A DNA stretch of 64,000 nt. It comes from Planctomycetota bacterium. Lineage in GTDB: Bacteria > Planctomycetota > UBA11346. The stretch spans positions 19,429 to 83,428 of the forward strand of contig JANQLF010000055.1 in assembly GCA_028280785.1 (NCBI GenBank), in the 5' to 3' direction. Positions within the stretch are counted from its first letter, which is position 1, and the number at the start of each line of letters is the position of its first letter. Of the stretch, positions 51,817-60,322 are shown piece by piece. Below the pieces are notes generated by a model. It saw only the letters and a program-made list of their open reading frames with translations. It was not told where the DNA came from and searched no databases. The position numbers and the translations under genes are program-made.

Positions 51817-52773
51817 CTAACAATCAACATCTACATCGACGCAGCGAGGGTTATAGGTCATGGCCTGTGTTTCACGCCATGGGATAAGTGCTGGCTCACA
51901 AACTTCAGCTGGATCGGCGATATTGCGGTAACGCTGACCCCGCGTCCAATGGGCATAGCCTGAAACCAACAATTTCAGATGTTCAGGAAGCGTTTCTAAG
52001 AAATCTGGATCCATTAAGGTTTGGGTATCATCCCAATGTGGCATCATGCGTGTAGAAAATCCATTAATCAGCAAGAAACGTTCAGTGTCGCTCTTAATGA
52101 CTCCCGTTCCGTGCAATAATGTTTCAGCAAAAAGAAAAACCGAACCCTTTGGCGCAACAAATTGGTGAATCATTTCTGGATGATGCTCAACTATTTCACG
52201 TAACTGTTGACTCGGAATATCGATTTTATGCGTACCTGGAATGCACACCGTTCCACCGTCATCTGGACCAAAATCAGTTAAATTCACTAGCGTTTTAACA
52301 AAGTTGCAGTGAAACAAGTTACGCTTGGTATATGTTGCAACTTGAATATCAGCACCACGATGCCAACCAGTTCTACCCCAGTCACATTTTCTATTAATAT
52401 GGCCATTCGTCTCATTAATCCGCGCAGCACCGCCGATAACTTCTTCAGCCATACCGACTAAATACGGATTAAAAATAAAATCTAAGATACGTTCATGAGC
52501 GCGACCGAGACCAAGTAGACGTTCATGAGCTTCACTATACCACTCTACTTTAGCACCATTCAATGCTGGATCGGGAATGCCCGTATCCCGCTCACGCCGC
52601 GCACGTTCACGAACCTCAATTAAGGCATCGCGCATCTCATCAGCTTCAGTATCGCTAAAGACGTTCTCGATGATCACATAGCCATGCATATCGAAATGCA
52701 GGCGCTGGGCTGGGCTCAAGGCCGGAAAGGGTGTTTTGAGGCGAGTTTGGACATCATCGAACATCGTGTACAT
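51817..52773 (-). CDS. PhyH-like protein with H-x-G in place of H-x-D
   Basis: ATG at 52773 has GGAGGAAG upstream; the frame is open far beyond, but that part overlaps the regulator. The 318-residue protein has the PhyH fold (LTDFGPDDGGTVCIPGTHK, LFAETLLHGTG with distal His221 and Arg232). The first metal position reads GWHRGADIQ: His138-x-Gly140, where the other two PhyH proteins here have His-x-Asp. Loss of the carboxylate is seen in Fe/2OG halogenases, but also in non-catalytic relatives, so activity is open. It is divergent from an AraC gene and probably regulated by it. Cytosolic. Confidence 0.8.
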   Translation of the reverse strand: MYTMFDDVQTRLKTPFPALSPAQRLHFDMHGYVIIENVFSDTEADEMRDALIEVRERARRERDTGIPDPALNGAKVEWYSEAHERLLGLGRAHERILDFIFNPYLVGMAEEVIGGAARINETNGHINRKCDWGRTGWHRGADIQVATYTKRNLFHCNFVKTLVNLTDFGPDDGGTVCIPGTHKIDIPSQQLREIVEHHPEMIHQFVAPKGSVFLFAETLLHGTGVIKSDTERFLLINGFSTRMMPHWDDTQTLMDPDFLETLPEHLKLLVSGYAHWTRGQRYRNIADPAEVCEPALIPWRETQAMTYNPRCVDVDVDC

Positions 52774-52822
52774 GAGAGCTTCCTCCAAATATAGTGTTAT
52801 TTTGCTCATTATAATAGTTTTT

Positions 52823-52855
52823 ATGTAGTTTAAATGTTGTTTTGATGCATATTTA
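52823..52855. repeat. Three 11-bp ATG-led direct repeats in the PhyH/AraC divergent region
   Basis: ATGTAGTTTAA, ATGTTGTTTTG and ATGCATATTTA follow one another without gap, one helical turn each. The first two are most alike. TATAAT (52857-52862) lies next to them as a -10 box for the AraC gene at 52873. A regulator-binding array is a possible reading. Confidence 0.35.
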
Positions 52856-52872
52856 TTATAATTTTGTGCTGT

Positions 52873-53721
52873 ATGAGTAAAATCAGCTATGGTGGCTTTG
52901 GCTTTCATGAAGAAATCAAAGGCCTCCCTGATTCCCAACACTGCTCTCTGGTCCACATCGGCTACAATATGACGCCCGGTGATCGGCTTTACGAGCACAG
53001 TAATGCACATCGACAAGAGGCCGACTGTCTATTCCATTATACCACCAAAGGCACCGGAACCTTTCGTGATGAATCCACCGGACAAGAAGACCAAGTACCA
53101 GCCGGTTCAGCCTTTCTCATCCCCATCCCCTCTCAATCATCCTATTGGAATAACCCACCGCTCGAGTGGGAATGTATGTGGATTTTTTTTAACGGCGAAA
53201 TCGCACGCAAACTTGTTGATCAATTAATTCAAAACAATAACGGTAATCATGTTTTTCAATTACACCCGGACGGCCCCAGCGTACAGGCACTGCATAAATT
53301 ACACCGCTTACGCATGAACGGCGAACCGCATCCGGCACAGGCCAATGGCATTCTCTATGAAATACTCTGCGGTTTATTTTGTCCTGCCGAAGAACCACTT
53401 CCCGAAGCCATCCAAAAAGCCTGCCGTTTTATCAATCAACATTTCAATAATCCCGAATTAAATGTTCACATGGTAGCCGAGGCCTGTGGATTATCACGTT
53501 CACATTTTTCACGTGAATTCACCAAATTCATGGACTGTAATCCCAATGCTTATATTACCAAAATCCGCCTACAAAAAGCCTTCGATCTGATTTTAAGTTT
53601 TGAGCATAAAATGAAAGATATTGCACAATTAGTCGGTTTTGCTGAACCTGGCTACTTCAATGCGGTTTTTAAAAAAACCTATGGTTATCCTCCTGGCCAC
53701 ATTAGAAAATCGCGCAAATAA
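52873..53721 (+). CDS. AraC-family regulator (cupin sensor)
   Basis: ATG at 52873 is chosen; a TTG at 52864 is in frame. The 282-residue protein has a cupin-type sensor (residues 35-110: LFHYTTKGTGTFRDE, VPAGSAFLIPIPSQSSYW) and a C-terminal double helix-turn-helix (about 185-280: NVHMVAEACGLSRSHFSREF, KDIAQLVGFAEPGYFNAVFKK, ending PPGHIRKSR). It is divergent from the PhyH gene starting at 52773 and is its likely regulator. TATAAT lies only 10 bp upstream of ATG and no Shine-Dalgarno exists, suggesting a nearly leaderless mRNA. Confidence 0.88.
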   Translation: MSKISYGGFGFHEEIKGLPDSQHCSLVHIGYNMTPGDRLYEHSNAHRQEADCLFHYTTKGTGTFRDESTGQEDQVPAGSAFLIPIPSQSSYWNNPPLEWECMWIFFNGEIARKLVDQLIQNNNGNHVFQLHPDGPSVQALHKLHRLRMNGEPHPAQANGILYEILCGLFCPAEEPLPEAIQKACRFINQHFNNPELNVHMVAEACGLSRSHFSREFTKFMDCNPNAYITKIRLQKAFDLILSFEHKMKDIAQLVGFAEPGYFNAVFKKTYGYPPGHIRKSRK

Positions 53722-53786
53722 TCCGTATCTCTTTGTTTGACAAAGCTCCCCAAGCCCAATAATCGCGGCGTTAAGGACGAAAAAGC

Positions 53787-54680
53787 ATGACACAATCTCA
53801 GTTTTTAGAACAGGGCGTTTGGCTACGCGGCAATACCCATACCCACACTACTCGCAGCGATGGCAAGGTGACTATCGAAGAACGTATCGCCATGTACGAA
53901 AAAGGTGGCTACGATTTTCTCGCCATTACTGATCATAATAAAACCTATGATCCAAAAAATTACGACACCAAAATGACACTGATTGGTGCGATCGAATTTC
54001 ATCCACAAAACCCTGTTTCCACATCTGGTGATTGGCATTTCATTGCCCTCAACGTCCCGCATGACTTCGAAGAACCACTGAACACAGAAATCAGCGCTCA
54101 AGTTTTGGTTAATCGTTTTAAGAAAAACGGCGCCTATGTCATCGTTTGTCACCCCTATTGGTGTGGCTTCGATAAAAAAGAAATCGAATTAATCAAAAAT
54201 GCTGATGCCCTTGAAGTCTATAATCACGTCTGTGAGCAGGCCATTGGTAAAGGCGATTCAACCAACATTTATGATTCACTCCTACAAGCCGAGCACCAAT
54301 ACGGTGCAATTTCCTGTGACGATTCGCATGGTGGTGAAGAAGCCTGCTTTGGTGGCTGGATCAACGTCAAAGCTAAAGACAATAGCGTCGACAGCATCAT
54401 GGACGCCATCAAAAATGGTTCTTTTTATGCGAGCACTGGTCCAAGCATTCACGATATTCGTTACGATGGTGAATCGATTGAAGTTGATTGCTCAGAAGTA
54501 CGCAGCATTAATTTCATGAGCCGCGCTCAAAAAGGCACTCAGATTCGTGCCGATAAAGGTAGCAGTTTGACCACTGCCACTTGGGAATGCAAAAGCGCCA
54601 GCACCTATATTCGCGTACAAATTGAAGACCACGAAGGCCGCAAGGCTTGGTCGCAACCAATTTATTGCCCTAATGAGTAA
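53787..54680 (+). CDS. PHP-domain metal-dependent phosphoesterase
   Basis: The 297-residue protein has PHP motifs I-IV: RGNTHTHTTRSDG (His18, His20, Asp25), AITDHN (Asp49, His50), Glu70 in GAIEFHP, CHPYWCGF near 136, and DDSHGGEEA near 181. It lacks a signal peptide. The C-terminal part (about 225-297) is a small beta domain (YDGESIEVDCSEVRSINFM). Relatives hydrolyse phosphate monoesters or act on cyclic phosphates; here the substrate is unknown. AAGGA precedes ATG. It is next to the sugar-acid genes and converges with the GntR gene, overlapping by 19 bp. Confidence 0.85.
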   Translation: MTQSQFLEQGVWLRGNTHTHTTRSDGKVTIEERIAMYEKGGYDFLAITDHNKTYDPKNYDTKMTLIGAIEFHPQNPVSTSGDWHFIALNVPHDFEEPLNTEISAQVLVNRFKKNGAYVIVCHPYWCGFDKKEIELIKNADALEVYNHVCEQAIGKGDSTNIYDSLLQAEHQYGAISCDDSHGGEEACFGGWINVKAKDNSVDSIMDAIKNGSFYASTGPSIHDIRYDGESIEVDCSEVRSINFMSRAQKGTQIRADKGSSLTTATWECKSASTYIRVQIEDHEGRKAWSQPIYCPNE

Positions 54681-55594
54681 CCTGGTATTCCAGCAGTTGC
54701 TTTCATAACACGACGCGCTGTGTTAACGTGTAAAAGCATGGCCTTAATGGCTTCTTGCTTATTGCCCGCTAATAGCGCTTTTAACACCGCGATATGTTGA
54801 TTGATGCCCACATTCATACCATATTGACCAGTAGCATCGTGTTGTAATTGAAAATGAATCAGCATGGCAATGGATGTAAACATATCTTGTAAATAACGAT
54901 TCTGACATGCATCAAGAATAAATCGATGAAAGCGATTATCTAAATCCCAAAAATCCTGAACAACACGATTCTTTTTCTTTTTTAATTGCTGATGCTCTTT
55001 TAATAAATCACGAATATCTTTTTCTAGCCGAGTATCCAACTGTTGTTTGGCTAAACTACGGATACCACGCTCCTCAATCATCTCGCGCATATCGAATAAT
55101 TCATCGATCATGTGCTCATCAAATTGAACAACCCGCCAGCGATGACGTGGCTCTTTGGTAATAATACCATAACGAGCAAATGTCGCTAAGACTTCGCGCA
55201 CTTGCACCGTGTTAATCCCGGATTCTAGACTTAATTCTCGCTCACTGATAAATTGTCCCGGCTGCAATTCTGATTTAGAAATTTTTTCAAAAAAGAAGGC
55301 CTCGAAATCATCAGTCTTAGAAGTTAGCTCTTCATCGACTTTGAGATAATGTTTCTTGAGCGGTTTCTTAATTAAATTGGTCTGACGACCCTCGGATTGC
55401 AATATTCCAAGGTCACGCAAGTAATCCAAGGCACTGCGAATCGTCGAACGACTCACCGCAAGTTGCTGTGCCAACTTACCTTCGGCTAAAATCCGCCAGG
55501 GCAGCTCTGGTGCAGTCAAGAAATCATCAAGCATCGCATTGATTGTTTTCGCAACGAGTTGGCTAGGTATCGCAGACAAGGATTGACCGCTCAT
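54662..55594 (-). CDS. GntR/FadR-family regulator with two winged-helix domains
   Basis: ATG at 55594 is chosen; longer frames run into the divergent gene. The 310-residue protein has a first winged helix at about 14-75 (EGKLAQQLAVSRSTIRSALDYLRDLGIL) and a second at about 98-157 (FISERELSLESGINTVQVREVLATFARYGII), followed by a helical FCD-type ligand domain (about 160-305: MIDELFDMREMIEERGIRSLA, FHRFILDACQNRYLQDMF). GntR proteins usually carry one such domain, so the tandem is unusual. It should repress the divergent deoxyhexose genes and itself through the palindrome at 55596-55625. No Shine-Dalgarno is present. Confidence 0.88.
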   Translation of the reverse strand: MSGQSLSAIPSQLVAKTINAMLDDFLTAPELPWRILAEGKLAQQLAVSRSTIRSALDYLRDLGILQSEGRQTNLIKKPLKKHYLKVDEELTSKTDDFEAFFFEKISKSELQPGQFISERELSLESGINTVQVREVLATFARYGIITKEPRHRWRVVQFDEHMIDELFDMREMIEERGIRSLAKQQLDTRLEKDIRDLLKEHQQLKKKKNRVVQDFWDLDNRFHRFILDACQNRYLQDMFTSIAMLIHFQLQHDATGQYGMNVGINQHIAVLKALLAGNKQEAIKAMLLHVNTARRVMKATAGIPGYSLGQ

Positions 55595-55595
55595 A

Positions 55596-55625
55596 TTTTG
55601 GTATATTATTAATAAAGTACCAAAA
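55596..55625. promoter_or_regulatory. 30-bp near-perfect palindrome, probable GntR operator
   Basis: Arms TTTTGGTA (55596-55603) and TACCAAAA (55618-55625) are perfect; overall 13 of 15 base pairs match. It lies 1 bp upstream of the GntR start codon and about 45 bp upstream of the FAH gene, where it would block transcription of both. It also covers the TATACC-like -10 box of the regulator. Confidence 0.75.
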
Positions 55626-55667
55626 GCAAGGGGAGGCTGCCAAACAGCAGTCACACGAAAGGATCCC

Positions 55668-56504
55668 ATGAAACTCATACGATTTGGTGACATTGGCCAG
55701 GAAAAACCAGGCATATTAGGCGACGACGGCAAGCGCTATGACTGCTCTGCACAGTTTAGTGACTGGGATCGCGACTTTTTTAATCAACATTCATTAAGTG
55801 AGATCAAAACTGATGGACTCGCTGAAGTAGCTGAATCCGAGCGCTGGGGCGCCTGCGTCGCACGTCCAGGCAAAGTCCTCTGTGTTGGCCTGAATTACAG
55901 CGATCACGCCGAAGAATCAGGCATGCCGATTCCTGAAGAGCCTATCCTCTTCATGAAAGGCTCGAACACCGTTGTTGGTCCTTTTGATGACGTGCAAATT
56001 CCGCGCGGCAGTGAAAAAACTGATTGGGAAGTCGAACTGGGCATCGTTATTGGAAAAGATGCGCGCTACCTCGATTCGAAAGAAGACGCGATTAATCATA
56101 TCGCTGGTTATTGCATTTCGCACGATGTATCCGAGCGCGCTTATCAACTCGAACGCGGTGGCCAATGGTGCAAAGGAAAATCCTGCGACACCTTTAATCC
56201 CCTCGGGCCTTTTTTATTAAGCGCTGATGCCTGTGCCGATGTGAATAATTTATCAATGAGCTTATCAGTTAATGGCGAGCAACGCCAAAGTGGCAATACG
56301 CAAACTATGATATTCGACTGCGCTCACATCGTGCATTACTGCTCACAATTTATGACGCTTGAAGCTGGTGATGTGATCAGCACGGGCACTCCTCCTGGCG
56401 TCGGTCTTGGTATGAAGCCACCACAATATTTAAAAGCAGGCGATGAAATCACCCTGAGTATTGATGGTCTCGGCGAGCAAAAGCAACGCTGTATTTCGGC
56501 GTAG
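55668..56504 (+). CDS. FAH-family hydrolase, probable 2,4-diketo-3-deoxy sugar acid hydrolase
   Basis: The 278-residue cytosolic protein belongs to the fumarylacetoacetate-hydrolase family: KVLCVGLNYSDHAEESG near residue 70, ILFMKGSNTVVGP, metal ligands in TDWEVELGIVIG near 121, GYCISHDVSERAYQ, CDTFNPLGPFL and ISTGTPPGVGLGMKPP. In the non-phosphorylative L-fucose and L-rhamnose routes this family splits a 2,4-diketo-3-deoxy acid to pyruvate and lactate. The next gene encodes the matching dehydrogenase, 18 bp downstream, which supports this. AAAGGA precedes ATG. The gene is divergent from the GntR regulator. Confidence 0.82.
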   Translation: MKLIRFGDIGQEKPGILGDDGKRYDCSAQFSDWDRDFFNQHSLSEIKTDGLAEVAESERWGACVARPGKVLCVGLNYSDHAEESGMPIPEEPILFMKGSNTVVGPFDDVQIPRGSEKTDWEVELGIVIGKDARYLDSKEDAINHIAGYCISHDVSERAYQLERGGQWCKGKSCDTFNPLGPFLLSADACADVNNLSMSLSVNGEQRQSGNTQTMIFDCAHIVHYCSQFMTLEAGDVISTGTPPGVGLGMKPPQYLKAGDEITLSIDGLGEQKQRCISA

Positions 56505-56522
56505 ACAGCAAAGGAAATTATA

Positions 56523-57278
56523 ATGGACAATCGTTTTACAGATCAGGTCGCTATTATCACCGGTGGAGCCGATGGGCTCGGCAAAGCCATCGGTCAACGT
56601 TTGCTGAGCGAAGGTGCTCATGTAGTCATGTTCGACTTTAATGAAGAACTCTGTCAAAAAACCCAAGCCGAATTTGAAGCTGCCGGTGGTTCGGCTTCTT
56701 ATCACTGCGTTGATGTATCCAATGAAGATAGCATTAAAAATGCCATCGCCGAAACTGTTAAAGCACACGGTAAAATTGATGTGATGATTAATTCTGCAGG
56801 CATTGTTGGACCAACAGCCACCAATATTACCTCAACCGAAACAGCTGATTACGACAAAGTCATTGCCGTAAATTTACGTGGCTCTTTTTTAATGAGCAAA
56901 TACACCTTGGCTGAAATGGAAAAAACCAATTACGGACGCATTTTATTAATTGCTTCTATTGCTGGCAAAGAAGGTAATCCAGGCATGTGCCCCTACTCAA
57001 CCTCCAAAGCTGGGGTCATCGGCCTGTGTAAAGGTATTGGTAAAGAATACGCTGAAACAGGCATTACTATTAACGCACTCGCACCCGCAGTGGTAAAAAC
57101 CGCCATGGTTGCTGCAACTGATCCCAAGCAGGTCAAATACATGACTGACAAAATTCCCATGAAACGCCTTGGTGAACTCGAAGAAGTAGCCTCGATTGCC
57201 TCCTGGATTGTTTCGCCAGAAGCCAGCTTTAACACCGGCTTTACCTTTGACTTGACCGGTGGCCGCGCCACCTATTAG
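56523..57278 (+). CDS. SDR dehydrogenase, probable 2-keto-3-deoxy-L-fuconate/rhamnonate 4-dehydrogenase
   Basis: The 251-residue protein is a classical SDR: TGGADGLGKA (13-22), NSAG (90-93), Ser145, Tyr158 and Lys162 in YSTSK. The C-terminus GFTFDLTGGRATY is typical of 2-keto-3-deoxy-L-fuconate and L-rhamnonate dehydrogenases. It should oxidise C4 of the 2-keto-3-deoxy acid with NAD(P), giving the substrate of the FAH enzyme. AAGGA precedes ATG. The pair forms an operon under GntR control. The lactonase, sugar dehydrogenase and dehydratase of the route are not in the window. Confidence 0.8.
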   Translation: MDNRFTDQVAIITGGADGLGKAIGQRLLSEGAHVVMFDFNEELCQKTQAEFEAAGGSASYHCVDVSNEDSIKNAIAETVKAHGKIDVMINSAGIVGPTATNITSTETADYDKVIAVNLRGSFLMSKYTLAEMEKTNYGRILLIASIAGKEGNPGMCPYSTSKAGVIGLCKGIGKEYAETGITINALAPAVVKTAMVAATDPKQVKYMTDKIPMKRLGELEEVASIASWIVSPEASFNTGFTFDLTGGRATY

Positions 57279-57287
57279 TTATAGTCA

Positions 57288-57303
57288 GCTAAAATACTTT
57301 AGC
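57288..57303 (+). terminator. Weak stem-loop after the SDR gene
   Basis: GCTAAA-ATAC-TTTAGC forms a 6-bp hairpin 9 bp past the stop codon, followed after 11 bases by a run of six T. It may be a weak terminator separating the sugar-acid operon from the GH116 gene. The rest of the gap to 57379 shows nothing clear. Confidence 0.4.
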
Positions 57304-57379
57304 AGTTAGATGTATTTTTTACATACAAGTAGGTATAGACACGAATTGATTTCTACCTCCCTGTGTAAAGATTACATCT

Positions 57380-59917
57380 ATGCCATTTCAACGATTCACT
57401 CGTCACACTGAACGCCAACGTGATCAAATTGCTTTTCCCATCGGTGGCATTGGCACTGGTTGTATTTCCTTAACCGGTAACGGTGCACTCAGTGAATGGC
57501 AGATCGCCAATAAGCCCGCCCTCGACACTATGAATCGCAACACCTTTACCGCGCTGCGTATTGCCGATGATAATGGTGAGATTCATACGCGTGTCTGTGA
57601 AGGTCGTTTCAATGGGCCCTATTTCCGACACCAACGCAGCATTCATGGCAAATATTTCCCACATAACGGACTAGGCGATACGTTTGGTTTACCACGTTTT
57701 AGTGAATGTGAATTTCACGGTGCCTACCCTTTTGCAAAAGTAATTCTCAGTGATCCCGCTTTACCCATTAAAGTAGAAATCACTGGATACAATCCATTAA
57801 TACCGCTCAACGAAGATGATTCAGGCATTCCTATTATGGACCTGAATTATACAATAATAAATACCAGTGATAAAGAATTAGATGTTTCCTTATTAGCCGC
57901 TCTCGGTAATCCAGTAGCCAACAGTGGTCAGGGCGGCTTGCGTAGCACGTACGTATCTGACGAAAACACTCGTGGTCTTTTATTTGAAAACATTGAATTA
58001 CCCGCTGATCATCTCGAAAATGGTCAGGTATACTTGCATACGCCTTATCAAGAAGGCTTTCATCGTTGTAGCTGGCCGCGGCTTGGTTGGTTCGACCCCC
58101 TGCAACAAACCTGGGATGAATTTCACAATACCGGCACATTAGAAAACATTGAATACGATGATGCACCCAAGAATGCACCACATGTAGGTGGACTTGGTTT
58201 TAACGGAAAAATTGCAGCTGGTGAATCCATCGACTTTCCACTTCGCGTTGCCTGGCATTTTCCCAATAATGCCTACACCCTTGGCATTCCTACCGAAGCC
58301 GGTGTGGATATTTCTGATAATGCAGATGTCGCGCGCTGGGCGACTTGGTATTCGAAACGTTTTGCTGATGTCAAAGCAGTCGCCAAATATTACCACCAAG
58401 AACACGAGCGTCTGTTTACGCAAACCGCACTATTCCGTGACGCCTTAGAACAAAGCAGCGTTGATGATGCGGTGCTCGATGCGGCTTCGAGTCAAATTGC
58501 TGTTCTGCGCAGTCCGACTTTTATTTATTTAGAGGACGGCACACCTTATGGTTATGAAGGTTCCAACGCCGATAATGGCTGCTGTCCCGGTTCGTGTAAT
58601 CACGTTTGGAACTACGCGCAAACGACGGATCATTTATTTCCGCAGATGATGCAGCGCATGCACAGCGCCTATTATACGTACAACTGTTCGTGCACTGATT
58701 CAGGCGGCATGCATTTTCGCATTCAAGTTCCGAATAAATGCATACCCAACCCTCCGAAACCAGCAGTCGATGCGCAACTCGGGACGATTATTCATATTTA
58801 TCAATTGTGGCAATTAACCGGTGATACCGAATGGTTACGCGGCATGTGGCCAGCATTGAGGAATTCAATTACCTATTGTTGGAAATACTGGGACCAAGAT
58901 AAAAACGGCCTAATCGATGGTATTCAACACAATACTTATGACATTGAATTCTTTGGGCCCAATCCATTAGCTAATAGTTATTATATAGGCGGACTGCAAG
59001 CGGGTGCCAAATTAGCTGCAGCTCTTGGCGATGACATCGCCGATGAATTAGCAGAGCTTGCCAATAAGGCAGCAGCAGCCATGGACGATGAATTATTTAA
59101 TGGTCAATGGTATGAACAGCACATCGATCCAGATTCATATAAAAAATCTGAAGTACCCATCGCTGCACCGCAACGCGAAATTCCACAGATGGCAGAAAAT
59201 GAACCAAAGTGGCAATTCGGTACAGGCTGCTTATCTGATCAATTAGTTGGTCAGTGGCTGGGACGTGTCAGTGGCTTAGATGATTTATTAAACAGCGATA
59301 ATCGACGCGCTGCTCTACTGTCGATTCACCAGCATAATTTTTATCAGCGCATCGGAGATATGGTAAACTGCCAGCGTTCCTACGCTTTAAATGACGAATC
59401 AGCCATGGTCCTCTGTTCCTGGCCAAAAGGTGGTCGACCAGCGCTACCATTTATTTACTGCGACGAAGCCTGGACTGGTGTCGAATATCATGTCGCCTCT
59501 CATTTAATATATGAAGGCTTCACTGATAAAGGACTGGACATCGTTCGTGGTGTACGTTCGCGTTATAATGGCGAACAACGCAATCCCTGGTGCGAATATG
59601 AATGCGGTGCGTATTATGCGCGTGCCATGAGTTCATGGGGATTAATTACCGCGCATACAGCTTTCAATTACAACGCCTTAGAACAGAGCATTAAAGTAGA
59701 ACTTAAACAAGAAACTGGCAGTAGTTTTTGGAGCTGTGGTAGTGCATGGGGTGTAATCAATTGGAATCAAAGTACATTTGAAATTAAGGTTTTATACGGT
59801 GAGATTGCTCTAAGGGATATAGAAGGGCAAGGACCTGGTTGGTTTGGATGGTCGTTGTCAAATGAATCAAGTATTACAAATATACAACCACTCATCTTAG
59901 AATTATCTTCTAATTAA
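57380..59917 (+). CDS. GH116-family glycosidase (GBA2-like), cytosolic
   Basis: The 845-residue protein starts IAFPIGGIGTGCISLTGNGALSEWQI, the classic N-terminus of GH116/non-lysosomal glucosylceramidase relatives (a beta-sandwich, about 15-345). The C-terminal (alpha/alpha)6 barrel has YGYEGSNADNG (Glu393, likely nucleophile) and NTYDIEFFGPNP (Asp521, likely acid/base), then YCDEAWTGVEYHVASHLI and ECGAYYARAMSSWGL. No signal peptide is present. Bacterial members are beta-glucosidases, beta-xylosidases or N-acetylglucosaminidases; specificity unknown. The ribosome site is weak (AAAGATT). Its 3' end overlaps the convergent lipoprotein gene by 15 bp. It follows the sugar-acid operon. Confidence 0.85.
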   Translation: MPFQRFTRHTERQRDQIAFPIGGIGTGCISLTGNGALSEWQIANKPALDTMNRNTFTALRIADDNGEIHTRVCEGRFNGPYFRHQRSIHGKYFPHNGLGDTFGLPRFSECEFHGAYPFAKVILSDPALPIKVEITGYNPLIPLNEDDSGIPIMDLNYTIINTSDKELDVSLLAALGNPVANSGQGGLRSTYVSDENTRGLLFENIELPADHLENGQVYLHTPYQEGFHRCSWPRLGWFDPLQQTWDEFHNTGTLENIEYDDAPKNAPHVGGLGFNGKIAAGESIDFPLRVAWHFPNNAYTLGIPTEAGVDISDNADVARWATWYSKRFADVKAVAKYYHQEHERLFTQTALFRDALEQSSVDDAVLDAASSQIAVLRSPTFIYLEDGTPYGYEGSNADNGCCPGSCNHVWNYAQTTDHLFPQMMQRMHSAYYTYNCSCTDSGGMHFRIQVPNKCIPNPPKPAVDAQLGTIIHIYQLWQLTGDTEWLRGMWPALRNSITYCWKYWDQDKNGLIDGIQHNTYDIEFFGPNPLANSYYIGGLQAGAKLAAALGDDIADELAELANKAAAAMDDELFNGQWYEQHIDPDSYKKSEVPIAAPQREIPQMAENEPKWQFGTGCLSDQLVGQWLGRVSGLDDLLNSDNRRAALLSIHQHNFYQRIGDMVNCQRSYALNDESAMVLCSWPKGGRPALPFIYCDEAWTGVEYHVASHLIYEGFTDKGLDIVRGVRSRYNGEQRNPWCEYECGAYYARAMSSWGLITAHTAFNYNALEQSIKVELKQETGSSFWSCGSAWGVINWNQSTFEIKVLYGEIALRDIEGQGPGWFGWSLSNESSITNIQPLILELSSN

Positions 59918-60322
59918 GCGCATTGTTCCATTCTGAGAACTCTCCTGATATTGTTGTTCTGAAGACTCATGCTTGTAATAGTTTGGTCGAGCAATAAGCA
60001 ATCGAATATCAAGAAATTCTTCATCGGCCATTCGATAAATGCGGATATAACCTGAATATGTTTTTCGCTGTGGGTACTCAGGTGTGTTCTTAACTTCTTT
60101 ATCGCCCCACTCGGCCCAATCACCTCTAGCCGTATATTTAACCAAAGAATGGTCCAAGTGCCCGTAATCCTTTGGTATGGTCAGTGTATACTCTGAAAGC
60201 CCTCCATACTGCTCATCAGTCCAACTTATTTGATAGTCATCTTCTATCTTATCCATAATCGCAACACGTGAATTACATGAGCACAAGAACATTAAAATTA
60301 TTAAAATAATAATAAGACGCAT
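59903..60322 (-). CDS. Predicted lipoprotein of unknown function
   Basis: ATG at 60322 with AGGA upstream is preferred; GTG at 60325 is also in frame. The 139-residue product has a lipobox LMFLCSC in its first 17 residues, so it should be lipid-anchored. The rest is mixed and has no family I know (YQISWTDEQYGGLSEYTL, YSGYIRIYRMADEEFLDI). Its start shares a base with the stop of the upstream lipoprotein gene (TGATG), so the two are probably translated together. AT-rich relative to the flanks. Confidence 0.55.
   Translation of the reverse strand: MRLIIILIILMFLCSCNSRVAIMDKIEDDYQISWTDEQYGGLSEYTLTIPKDYGHLDHSLVKYTARGDWAEWGDKEVKNTPEYPQRKTYSGYIRIYRMADEEFLDIRLLIARPNYYKHESSEQQYQESSQNGTMRLIRR

Noticed and set aside
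51817..53016. A longer PhyH product starting at 53016
   Set aside because: The first 81 residues overlap the divergent AraC gene, and a strong GGAGG site precedes ATG at 52773.
54662..55732. A longer GntR product starting at 55732
   Set aside because: The extra 46 residues come from the antisense of the divergent FAH gene and its promoter; ATG at 55594 fits the family's length.
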